Origin: SAR86 cluster bacterium
GTDB lineage: Bacteria; Pseudomonadota; Gammaproteobacteria; Magnimaribacterales; D2472
Reading direction: 5' to 3'
Length of the DNA: 17,450 bases
NCBI GenBank assembly: GCA_016779505.1
Contig: JADHNM010000020.1
Coordinates: forward strand, 1-17,450
Part shown: one piece after another, positions 7,980 to 14,587 of the stretch
Numbering within the stretch: position 1 is the first letter of the stretch
Layout of the letters: the number at the start of each line of letters is the position of its first letter
Program-made: the position numbers and the translations under genes
Notes under the pieces: model-generated
What the model was told of the DNA's origin: nothing
The model's database searches: none
Seen by the model: the letters and a program-made list of their open reading frames with translations, nothing else

Positions 7980-8285
7980 ATGGATTATTTATGGTTACTA
8001 TAAGGAGCGTCTATTCTAGTTTAATTTTTTTAAAAAAAATACTTGCCCACAGAACAAAATGATGGTATTGAGAGTTTGATTTACCTCGACTAAAAATACA
8101 TTAATTGTACCTTAAAATAGTATAAAATACTGATATGCGGTTATATTATTATTAATTGATTAGTTTTTGATCAATTTGCATGAAACCTTATTAAATCAGT
8201 CTAAAATATAAGAATATTAAGTTATCCCAAGCTTTATCCACAGATTCTGTGGATAAAATTTAAGCAGTTTTTAAGAGTAGTTTTT
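7980..8285. other. 306-bp AT-rich divergent intergenic region between the oxidoreductase gene and ung
   Basis: No gene is supported here. The stretch separates two divergent genes and must hold both promoters. It contains A/T runs at 8021-8040, a TATAAA at 8121-8126 without a convincing -35, and a weak TTGATC (8167-8172)/TATTAA (8189-8194) pair at 16 bases. Its clearest element is the DnaA-box palindrome at 8233-8257, with a degenerate box TTATCCCAA (8222-8230; 7 of 9 matches) just before it. Confidence 0.6.
8233..8257. promoter_or_regulatory. Palindrome of two inverted perfect DnaA boxes upstream of ung
   Basis: TTATCCACA (8234-8242) and TGTGGATAA (8248-8256), separated by GATTC, form a 25-base perfect palindrome (12-base arms around one central base). 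The right end is 28 bases upstream of the ung start codon. Each arm is an exact consensus DnaA box. As RNA it could fold into an 11-bp stem with a 3-base loop, but no U-tract follows, so a terminator is unlikely. DnaA binding is inferred from the motif. Confidence 0.55.
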
Positions 8286-8960
8286 TTGAATATTTTAAAT
8301 TTTCCCGACACATGGTTAGAGCCACTTGGCAAGGGATTTTGTCAAGATTTTTTGGATGAGATGGAGTCAAAATTTTTGAAATTACAGACACAAGATATCA
8401 ATATATTTCCACCAAATCCTTCTATATTTCGCGCCTTGGAATTGGTTCATTTTTTTGAAACCAAAGTATTAATTTTAGGTCAAGATCCCTATCATGGTTT
8501 GGGCCAGGCAAACGGGCTGTCATTCTCTGTGAATAAAGAAAATAATATTCCCCCTTCATTAAAAAATATTTTTCTTGAATTAAAAAATGATCTAAATATT
8601 CCGATTTCTAGTCATGGTGATTTGACTTCATGGGCTGAGCAAAAAATCTTATTATTAAATTCTGTGCTAACCGTTGAGGAGGGGATGCCAAATTCTCACC
8701 AAGAAATAGGCTGGGAGAAATTAACAAATAAAATTATTTCTCAATTGAGTGAAAGGGGAAGTATGATTTTTGTTTTATGGGGTAAGTCGGCTCAAAAAAA
8801 ATATAATTTAATCAATAAAAAACAAAATAATATTTTAATAGCTCCACACCCATCTCCTCTATCTGCCTATCGAGGTTTTTTTGGTTGCAAGCACTTTTCA
8901 AAAATTAATGAAATTTTAAAAGAAAATGGCTCTGGTGAAATTAACTGGAGGCTGAAATAG
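8286..8960 (+). CDS. ung: Uracil-DNA glycosylase, family 1
   Basis: Removes uracil from DNA (from dUTP misincorporation or cytosine deamination) to start base-excision repair. The 224 residues match the family length. Motifs: the water-activating loop GQDPYHGLGQANGLSFSV with D67, LLLNSVLTV with N125, VLWGKSAQKK, and the DNA-intercalation loop HPSPLSAYRGFFGC with H188. The start is TTG at 8286, with a possible weak AAGAG ribosome site at 8273-8277. No ATG or GTG is available until M26, which would remove the DTWLEPLG segment that aligns with the N terminus of E. coli Ung. A DnaA-box palindrome sits directly upstream. It is convergent with ygfZ, six bases apart. Confidence 0.96.
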   Translation: MNILNFPDTWLEPLGKGFCQDFLDEMESKFLKLQTQDINIFPPNPSIFRALELVHFFETKVLILGQDPYHGLGQANGLSFSVNKENNIPPSLKNIFLELKNDLNIPISSHGDLTSWAEQKILLLNSVLTVEEGMPNSHQEIGWEKLTNKIISQLSERGSMIFVLWGKSAQKKYNLINKKQNNILIAPHPSPLSAYRGFFGCKHFSKINEILKENGSGEINWRLK

Positions 8961-8980
8961 CTCTTTTTAAGAAAAGCTAT
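8957..8980. terminator. Hairpin across the stop codons of convergent ung and ygfZ
   Basis: ATAGCT(C)TTT (8957-8966) pairs with AAAAGCTAT (8972-8980) as a 9-bp stem with one bulged C and a 5-base loop. The ung TAG lies in the stem and the ygfZ TAA in the loop. Downstream T-richness is modest on both strands (CTATTTTCCC on the plus strand). It is a probable compact bidirectional terminator. Confidence 0.4.
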
Positions 8981-9728
8981 CTATTTTCCCAAGGCAGGAC
9001 GAAAAAATTTTTTTATTATCATGATAGCTTTTACCAATAATTGTAAATTTAGATACATCGTCAAAACTTGAATGGATAATTAATTTTGTTTCTTTTTTTA
9101 ATTTACCAAGATACTCCATGCGGGCAATTATTTCTTGACCTTTAAAACAGCCTTTATTAAAGCTAACCCTATTAACATGCTGACCTATTTCATGAGGTCG
9201 ATATTTACCTATTTCTTCAGAAATAATTTGGTGATCATTCATAATTTTTCGATTTATTGCCCAGCCATCATGGCTGAGACTATCTAAATCGCCACGAAAT
9301 TCATCTTTCTTATCTATTAACATAGACAAAGAAGCTTTATCTGAACTTAAAATTAAATGCTCTTGCGTAAGCATGGGCTCCCCCTTTTTTCTTGAAAGAC
9401 CAATAACTTTATAGCTAACTGGTTCAGCAGATACTTTGTAAAATGGCAAAAATTTGGTTATTTCATCTAAAAATATATCTTTTGAAGCTTTTTCAATAAT
9501 AATTAGCCACTCATTTTGATCAACAATGATCTCAAAGTTACATAGAATAAAGCCTTTTTCGTTACATAAAGATGATATTTGTCCAATTTGTTCTGATATT
9601 AGAGTGCAATCTGATGTTACTTGTCCTTGTAAAAGGTTTAAGACAGAGTCAAAATCACCGTTTAGATGAATGGCTGTAATATCTTCAAGATTTACAGCTC
9701 CATATTTTATAAATTCAGAATTTACCAA
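8967..9728 (-). CDS. ygfZ: YgfZ-type folate-binding Fe-S cluster maintenance protein
   Basis: GcvT-like fold protein that uses tetrahydrofolate to support assembly or repair of some Fe-S enzymes. The signature KGCFKGQEIIAR (192-203) contains the family cysteine C194. The N-terminal part has LNGDFDSVLNLLQGQVTSD, typical of YgfZ/GcvT domain 1. At 253 residues it is shorter than E. coli YgfZ (326), mostly in the C-terminal domain. The start appears to be TTG at 9728, since an in-frame stop lies just upstream and no ATG is nearby. No Shine-Dalgarno is seen. It is divergent from sdhE, the same pairing as in E. coli, which supports the call. A TATAAT on the minus strand (9759-9764) could be its -10 element. 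Confidence 0.88.
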   Translation of the reverse strand: MVNSEFIKYGAVNLEDITAIHLNGDFDSVLNLLQGQVTSDCTLISEQIGQISSLCNEKGFILCNFEIIVDQNEWLIIIEKASKDIFLDEITKFLPFYKVSAEPVSYKVIGLSRKKGEPMLTQEHLILSSDKASLSMLIDKKDEFRGDLDSLSHDGWAINRKIMNDHQIISEEIGKYRPHEIGQHVNRVSFNKGCFKGQEIIARMEYLGKLKKETKLIIHSSFDDVSKFTIIGKSYHDNKKIFSSCLGKIDSFS

Positions 9729-9757
9729 GTTATTTAATTAAAAAGTTTGAATAAGGA

Positions 9758-9764
9758 TATTATA
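9758..9764. promoter_or_regulatory. Possible overlapping divergent -10 elements for ygfZ and sdhE
   Basis: The 48-bp gap between the two divergent start codons contains TATTAT (9758-9763) on the plus strand and, overlapping it, TATAAT on the minus strand (9764 to 9759). Neither has a good -35 at 16-18 bases. Back-to-back -10 elements would make the two promoters mutually exclusive. Confidence 0.25.
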
Positions 9765-9776
9765 TTAGCCTAGAAA

Positions 9777-10025
9777 ATGAATACAGACATTAATAAAACT
9801 AAATGGAAGTGTAGAAGGGGTCTTCGAGAGTTAGACCTTCTGTTCAGGAGATACATTGAAGAGAAACTAGACTTTCTTTCTAAAGAAGAGTTTGAGATGT
9901 TTAACAGCATTTTAGATCTTGAGGATCAAGCCCTTTATGACTTTATTTTCAAGAATGAATCCTTAAACAGTCCTGAAAAAGAAAGTTTTATATTAAATAA
10001 TTTAAAAAAATTTACAGATAAGTGA
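9777..10025 (+). CDS. sdhE: FAD assembly factor SdhE
   Basis: Small cytoplasmic protein (82 residues; E. coli 88) that promotes covalent attachment of FAD to the flavoprotein subunit of succinate dehydrogenase and fumarate reductase. The diagnostic motif CRRGLRELDLLF (12-23) contains the conserved R14-G15 and RELD that contact the flavoprotein, followed by LSKEEFEMFNSILDLEDQALYDF, the family's helical core. It is divergent from ygfZ, as in E. coli. The partner gene ygfX, which often follows, is absent and rpoE comes next after 42 bases. The ATG at 9777 has no clear Shine-Dalgarno. Confidence 0.93.
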   Translation: MNTDINKTKWKCRRGLRELDLLFRRYIEEKLDFLSKEEFEMFNSILDLEDQALYDFIFKNESLNSPEKESFILNNLKKFTDK

Positions 10026-10052
10026 AACTATTTCATTGCACCTTTGTCCAAA
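10024..10052 (+). promoter_or_regulatory. Candidate sigma-E promoter in front of rpoE
   Basis: GAAACTA (10024-10030), a 16-base spacer and TCCAAA (10047-10052) resemble the sigma-E pattern GGAACTT-N16-TCTAA. Autoregulation of rpoE is common in this family. The predicted RNA start, near 10058, would leave only about 10 bases before the ATG, with the GAGG ribosome site at its very end, which weakens the call. Confidence 0.3.
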
Positions 10053-10067
10053 TGAGCGAGGAAAACT

Positions 10068-10637
10068 ATGGGAGTTAGCAAGGGGGATGAAGTGTTTGTA
10101 AATGAAATTAAAGCTGGAAATGCAGCCGCTTTCGAGGCCATGGTTTTAAAATATCAGCCAAAACTAATGTCTTCTTTGATCGGATATACAAAATCAAGAG
10201 ATCAGGCTGAGGAGTTATGCCAAAAAACCTTTATTAGAGTTTGGCAAAAAATTGACTCTTTTAGAGGAGACAGCGCACTTTTTACATGGATTTTTAGGAT
10301 TGGAATCAATTTGGCAAAAAATGATTTCGCTAGCAGCTTTTCTAAAAGGTCAAAGATCACAGACTCTCTCGATCAAAATGAACATGATGTGCCTGAGTAT
10401 CTGTCTCCAGAAACTGAGCTTATAGCAATGGAATCTGAAGATAAGATTATGAAATTTATACAAACTCTCGATGCTGATACTAAAACTGCTTTTACGTTGA
10501 GGGAAATTGATGGAAGAACTTACGATGAAATAGCCGAAATTCTGAAATGTCCGATAGGCACAGTGAGATCAAGAATATTCAGGGCTAGACAATTTATACT
10601 AGAATTTATAAATCAGGAGAATATTATCAATGGATAA
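10068..10637 (+). CDS. rpoE: RNA polymerase sigma-E factor (RpoE/AlgU)
   Basis: ECF sigma factor that directs RNA polymerase to envelope-stress promoters. The 189 residues match E. coli RpoE (191). Region 2 spans about 23-90 with DSFRGDSALFTWIFRIGINLAKN (-10 recognition). Region 4 spans about 125-178 with the helix-turn-helix YDEIAEILKCPIGTVRSRIF (-35 recognition). Identity to E. coli RpoE is high in FRGDSA, TLRE-DG and CP-GTVRSRIFRAR. The ATG at 10068 is preceded by GAGG (10058-10061). The end overlaps rseA by 8 bases, so the sigma factor and its inhibitor are translationally coupled. The order rpoE-rseA-mucD matches algU-mucA-...-mucD of Pseudomonas. Confidence 0.97.
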   Translation: MGVSKGDEVFVNEIKAGNAAAFEAMVLKYQPKLMSSLIGYTKSRDQAEELCQKTFIRVWQKIDSFRGDSALFTWIFRIGINLAKNDFASSFSKRSKITDSLDQNEHDVPEYLSPETELIAMESEDKIMKFIQTLDADTKTAFTLREIDGRTYDEIAEILKCPIGTVRSRIFRARQFILEFINQENIING

Positions 10638-11322
10638 AGATTTAGAAAAACTATCTGCATTATACGATGGAGAGCTTTCATACAAGGAAATTCAAGAGGG
10701 CCTAGACAAGATGCATGAAGATCAAGGGCTAAAAGAGACTTTCCATAAGTTTGGACTCATCTCTGAGTTGGTTCAAAGACAAACTAAGCAAAACACTTCA
10801 AAGCTTTTATTTTTTAAAGATTACCTCATTAAAGTTAACCCCGTAATGAGCAACTTGTTCACAGCTGCAGCGACAGTCTTAATTACGTTGATCATTTTAT
10901 ATCAGTTTGATGATGATCGTTTTCAGGTTGATAGAGAGAGCTCTTTGCAACTTTCATCTGCAATTTCAAGCGATGAGGCAAAAAATCAATTGCTTGATGC
11001 AGATCAAAATATAATGGAGCATATGATTCATATTATGCAATCCAATGCATCTCATAGCTCTCAACAGATTTCAAAAAACTGGATCCCGGTAGGTTTTTCT
11101 GTCAATCCAACCAACCCCAATCAATACTCAAATGGAAGAAATAATTTATTTTTTCACCTTGAAAACAAGCAACTCGGCATTAAAAAGGTAAAATACTTTA
11201 AAGCAAATAATAACTGGATTTATTTGATTCCGTTGCAAGATGGAAAACTGTTAACTGCTTATGGTGATATACCTCCGTCAGTAGCTAACCCAATGATCCA
11301 ATCAATTTATCAAAGGAATTAA
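10630..11322 (+). CDS. rseA: Anti-sigma-E factor RseA with an RseB/MucB-like C-terminal domain
   Basis: Inner-membrane anti-sigma factor, 230 residues. Residues 1-70 are cytoplasmic and start like RseA/MucA (LEKLSALYDGELSYKEI), the sigma-E-binding part. One membrane segment is at about 74-92 (SNLFTAAATVLITLIILYQF). Residues 93-149 form a periplasmic linker that includes a MucA-like stretch (DQNIMEHMIHIMQSNA). Residues 150-230 look unlike RseA and like the C-terminal domain of RseB: NWIPVGFS corresponds to TWLPQGFS, QYSNGRNNLFFHLE to LYSDGLFSFSVNV, and AYGDIPPSVANPMIQSI to IVGELPPQTAKRIAENI. So the gene seems to join the anti-sigma domain to an RseB-type domain without RseB's lipoprotein-like N-terminal half. 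No rseB follows. mucD begins one base after its stop, with an AAAGGA ribosome site at 11312-11317. The RseA role is firm by position; the domain assignment is from alignment by eye. Confidence 0.85.
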   Translation: MDKDLEKLSALYDGELSYKEIQEGLDKMHEDQGLKETFHKFGLISELVQRQTKQNTSKLLFFKDYLIKVNPVMSNLFTAAATVLITLIILYQFDDDRFQVDRESSLQLSSAISSDEAKNQLLDADQNIMEHMIHIMQSNASHSSQQISKNWIPVGFSVNPTNPNQYSNGRNNLFFHLENKQLGIKKVKYFKANNNWIYLIPLQDGKLLTAYGDIPPSVANPMIQSIYQRN

Positions 11323-11323
11323 C

Positions 11324-12721
11324 ATGAATCTGTATAAAAACAAGACTGCTCTTTTATTGGTTCTAGGATTTTCATCCTTTATCAACGCTGCATTGCCATC
11401 TAATATTTCAGAGCTAGTTGAAACATCTGCTCCTGCTGTAGTGAATATCACCTCTCGGAAAGAGGTAAAAATGCAAAATTCACTTCGAGGCTTTGATGAA
11501 TTTGAAAGGTTTTTTGGTATTCCTAGGGGAAGAGGTTTCCCTCAACCTCAACAGCCTGAAACAAGAGAAGCAGTTGCATATGGCTCTGGTTTTATTTTTA
11601 AAGATGGCTATTTGCTAACTAACTTTCATGTAGTTGACGAGGCTGAAGAAATCACAGTTTCTTTAAATGATAGAAGAGAATTTTCTGCCGAAGTGGTTGG
11701 CATTGATCCTCTTTCAGATTTAGCAGTTTTAAAGATTAAAGGTAAAAATTTACCTAAAGTTTCTATTGGTGATAGTGAAAATCTAAAGGTTGGAGACTGG
11801 GTTGTCGCAATTGGATCTCCGTTTTCTTTTGATTTTTCAGTTACTGCTGGAATTGTGAGCGCAAAAGGAAGAAGTATTCAGAATCAAAATATTGGAAACT
11901 ATGTTCCATTTATTCAAACAGATGTTGCTATCAACCCAGGAAACTCTGGCGGACCATTATTTGATCTAGATGGAAAGGTTGTTGGCATTAATTCACAAAT
12001 ATATTCAAGAAGTGGAGGTTATCAAGGTCTTGCATTTGCAATACCTATAGATGTTGCTATGGAGGTAGCCAATCAGATTATCGAAGATGGTGCTGTATCT
12101 CGAGGATATCTTGGTGTCAGAGTGGGCGAAGTTGATAATGACCTTGCTGAAGCACTGAGCATGGATAAACCCTATGGAGCACTTATCACTGATGTTGAAA
12201 AGGGTGAATCGGGTGATGATGCTGGACTGCAAGCAGGAGATGTAATTATTGAATTTAATAACAAGGAAATTAAATTTGGATCAGATTTGCCGCATGTTGT
12301 TGGAAGAATCCAACCTGAAACAAAGGCTAGCGCAAAGGTTATCCGCGATGGAAAAAACATCAACCTAAAATTTGTTTTAGGTGAGCTGCCTGCTGATGAA
12401 AGAACATTCATTCCAGCTAAAACTGAGGTTTCTAGCGATCCTCTGGGATTAAAGATCGAGGATCTTTCTGAAGAGAATTCTCGCCCAACCGATCCTGAAA
12501 AAGGAGTGTTAGTTTTAAGAGTCAATAATGGCTCACCGGCATATGGAAAATTAACAAGGGGAGATATTATCACTGAAGTTATTTCCCAAGGTAAGCGTTA
12601 TGAGATTGAGGATGCTGAGTTTTTTGAGAAGTTGATTGAAGAATTTGATGAAGGCGATAAATTAGCTATTGTAGGACGTAGAAATAATAACAGGTTTTTT
12701 GTTGCGGTTACCGTAGATTAA
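11324..12721 (+). CDS. mucD: Periplasmic serine endoprotease, DegP/DegQ/MucD type
   Basis: HtrA-family protease and chaperone for misfolded envelope proteins (465 residues). Residues 1-23 look like a Sec signal peptide (NKTALLLVLGFSSFINA). The trypsin-like domain carries the triad H102 (LLTNFHVVD), D132 (DPLSDLAVLK) and S208 (NPGNSGGPL). Two PDZ domains follow, about 260-345 (GYLGVRVGEV) and about 370-460. The residue 50-82 loop is rich in F, R, P and Q, as in DegP/MucD. Its place directly after rpoE-rseA marks it as the MucD-position protease, which in Pseudomonas restrains sigma-factor activation by clearing misfolded proteins. Cotranscription with rseA is very likely (1-base gap). A strong hairpin follows the stop. 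Confidence 0.94.
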   Translation: MNLYKNKTALLLVLGFSSFINAALPSNISELVETSAPAVVNITSRKEVKMQNSLRGFDEFERFFGIPRGRGFPQPQQPETREAVAYGSGFIFKDGYLLTNFHVVDEAEEITVSLNDRREFSAEVVGIDPLSDLAVLKIKGKNLPKVSIGDSENLKVGDWVVAIGSPFSFDFSVTAGIVSAKGRSIQNQNIGNYVPFIQTDVAINPGNSGGPLFDLDGKVVGINSQIYSRSGGYQGLAFAIPIDVAMEVANQIIEDGAVSRGYLGVRVGEVDNDLAEALSMDKPYGALITDVEKGESGDDAGLQAGDVIIEFNNKEIKFGSDLPHVVGRIQPETKASAKVIRDGKNINLKFVLGELPADERTFIPAKTEVSSDPLGLKIEDLSEENSRPTDPEKGVLVLRVNNGSPAYGKLTRGDIITEVISQGKRYEIEDAEFFEKLIEEFDEGDKLAIVGRRNNNRFFVAVTVD

Positions 12722-12736
12722 ATTCATCTTAAATGC

Positions 12737-12771
12737 ATAAGAAAAGCTGATAACAGATCAGCTTTTCTTAT
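12737..12771. terminator. Strong hairpin between mucD and lepA (probable terminator)
   Basis: A perfect 15-bp stem (12737-12751 with 12757-12771; inner part AAAAGCTGAT/ATCAGCTTTT) closes a 5-base loop AACAG, 15 bases after the mucD stop. The right arm ends in TTTTCTTAT, so the U-rich tract is inside the stem. An outer 9-base inverted repeat, TAAATGCAT (12730-12738) and ATGCATTTA (12781-12789), encloses it. It probably ends the rpoE-rseA-mucD transcript. Confidence 0.7.
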
Positions 12772-12776
12772 AGAAT
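12747..12776 (+). promoter_or_regulatory. Possible lepA promoter overlapping the mucD hairpin
   Basis: CTGATA (12747-12752), an 18-base spacer and TAGAAT (12771-12776; 5 of 6 matches to TATAAT) lie immediately before lepA. If real, transcription would start near 12783, with a leader of about 14 bases. It would explain how lepA is expressed behind the hairpin. Confidence 0.25.
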
Positions 12777-12796
12777 AGTCATGCATTTATTAGAAG

Positions 12797-14587
12797 ATGA
12801 AAAATATTAGAAATTTCTCCATCATTGCCCATATTGATCATGGGAAATCAACCCTGTCTGATAGATTAATAGAATATTGTGGCGGTCTCTCTCAAAGAGA
12901 AATGTCTGAGCAGATTCTTGACTCGATGGACATAGAAAGAGAGCGAGGAATTACCATAAAAGCTCAAGCCGTTACGCTTGATTACGAAAGGGATGGCGAA
13001 ACATATCAACTCAATTTTATCGATACTCCAGGACATGTTGACTTTTCGTATGAAGTTTCTCGCTCATTGTCTGCATGCGAAGGTGCCTTGTTGGTGGTTG
13101 ATGGATCGCAAGGGGTGGAAGCTCAAACTCTAGCTAATTGTTATACCGCAGTTGATCAAAATCTTGAGGTGTTAGCTGTAATAAATAAAATTGATTTACC
13201 TCAATCAGATCCAGATAGAGTGAAGCAAGAAATTGAAGATATGATTGGAATTGATGCAACCCTCGCACCCTTGGTTAGCGCCAAGACTGGTCAAGGCATA
13301 GAAGAGTTATTAAATCTCTTGGTGGATAATATTCCGCCACCTAAGGGTGACCCTAATGCAGATTTTGAAGCTTTAATTATTGACTCCTGGTTTGATGCCT
13401 ATCTTGGAGTTGTCTCTTTAATTAAAGTTATAAATGGCTCTATTAAACAAGGCCAAAAAATCAAGGTATATTCGACCCAGCAAGCATATTTAGCAGATCA
13501 GATTGGGATATTTTCTCCAAAAAAGATTGCCAAAAAAGAACTGAATGTTGGTCAGGTTGGTTATATGGTTGCCGGTATCAAAAACATTCAGGGAGCGCCA
13601 GTTGGCGACACAATTTTAGACTCTAAAAATGATACATCCAAACCCTTGCCTGGTTTTCAAAAAGTTCTACCAAAAGTTTTTGCATCCTTGTTTACTGTTG
13701 ATTCAGACGATTATGAAAAGTTTAGAGACGCTCTTTCTAAACTGGTATTAAATGACTCTGCTTTAATTTATGAGCCAGAGGTATCTGATGCTCTAGGCTT
13801 TGGCTTCAGATGCGGTTTTTTAGGAACGCTGCATTTAGAGGTGGTCAGAGAGAGGCTCGAAAGAGAGTATGACTTAAATCTCATTTCTACCGCCCCATCT
13901 GTTCAATATCAAGTGGTGAAGACTGATGGTGAGATTATAGATTGTGATAGTCCCTCCCAGCTTCCAGCTTTAAGCAATGTAAGTGAAATAAGAGAGCCAT
14001 ATGTTTCGGCAACCATCTTGACTCCAAAAGATTATGTTGGAAATGTAATCACATTGTGCACCCAAAAAAGAGGCACCCAAAAGGAAATGACATATTTTGG
14101 TAATCAGGTCTCTATAGTTTTTGAGATGCCGCTTGCTGAAGTAATCATTGATTTTTTTGATAGGTTAAAATCTACTACCAAAGGTTATGCCTCTATTGAA
14201 TACAATATCACTGAATTCAAAGCTTCAAATTTAATTAAATTGGATGTACTGCTAAACAATGATGTGGTTGATGCCTTGTCTATTATTATTCACAAAGATT
14301 TTGCCATGAGCCGAGGTAGAGAAGTAGCAAAAAATTTACAGAAACTTATTCCCCGTCAAATGTTTGACATCCCCATACAAGTTGCTTTGGGCTCTAAAAT
14401 AATTTCTCGTGAAACGGTTAAGGCTCTTAGAAAGAACGTTACTGCAAAATGTTATGGTGGAGATATCACGCGTAAAAAGAAGTTGCTTGAAAAACAAAAA
14501 GAAGGCAAAAAGAAAATGAAACAATTTGGCAGAGTATCCATACCTCAAGAAGCCTTTCTTAATTACTTCAATTCAGGAGAGAAATAA
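12797..14587 (+). CDS. lepA: Elongation factor 4 (LepA), ribosomal GTPase
   Basis: Translational GTPase that acts on ribosomes and in 30S biogenesis (596 residues, as in E. coli at 599). GTPase motifs: G1 AHIDHGKST (11-19), G2 RERGITIKAQ (48-57), G3 DTPGH (76-80), G4 NKID (130-133). EF-G-like domains follow. The LepA-specific C-terminal domain is present (DITRKKKLLEKQKEGKKKMK), ending in GRVSIPQEAFLNYF. The ATG at 12797 has only a close, poor AGAAG upstream. Its TAA overlaps the lepB ATG by one base (TAATG), so lepB is probably expressed by translational coupling. lepA-lepB adjacency is the classical gammaproteobacterial order. Confidence 0.98.
   Translation: MKNIRNFSIIAHIDHGKSTLSDRLIEYCGGLSQREMSEQILDSMDIERERGITIKAQAVTLDYERDGETYQLNFIDTPGHVDFSYEVSRSLSACEGALLVVDGSQGVEAQTLANCYTAVDQNLEVLAVINKIDLPQSDPDRVKQEIEDMIGIDATLAPLVSAKTGQGIEELLNLLVDNIPPPKGDPNADFEALIIDSWFDAYLGVVSLIKVINGSIKQGQKIKVYSTQQAYLADQIGIFSPKKIAKKELNVGQVGYMVAGIKNIQGAPVGDTILDSKNDTSKPLPGFQKVLPKVFASLFTVDSDDYEKFRDALSKLVLNDSALIYEPEVSDALGFGFRCGFLGTLHLEVVRERLEREYDLNLISTAPSVQYQVVKTDGEIIDCDSPSQLPALSNVSEIREPYVSATILTPKDYVGNVITLCTQKRGTQKEMTYFGNQVSIVFEMPLAEVIIDFFDRLKSTTKGYASIEYNITEFKASNLIKLDVLLNNDVVDALSIIIHKDFAMSRGREVAKNLQKLIPRQMFDIPIQVALGSKIISRETVKALRKNVTAKCYGGDITRKKKLLEKQKEGKKKMKQFGRVSIPQEAFLNYFNSGEK

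Noticed and set aside
8121..8126. TATAAA as the ung promoter -10
   Set aside because: No acceptable -35 lies at 16-18 bases, and similar hexamers are common in this AT-rich stretch.
7980..8285. Chromosomal replication origin
   Set aside because: AT-rich with an inverted pair of DnaA boxes, but only two perfect boxes and one weak one, and none of the usual origin neighbours (dnaA, dnaN, mnmG, parAB) is in the window. Without GC skew an origin call is not justified.
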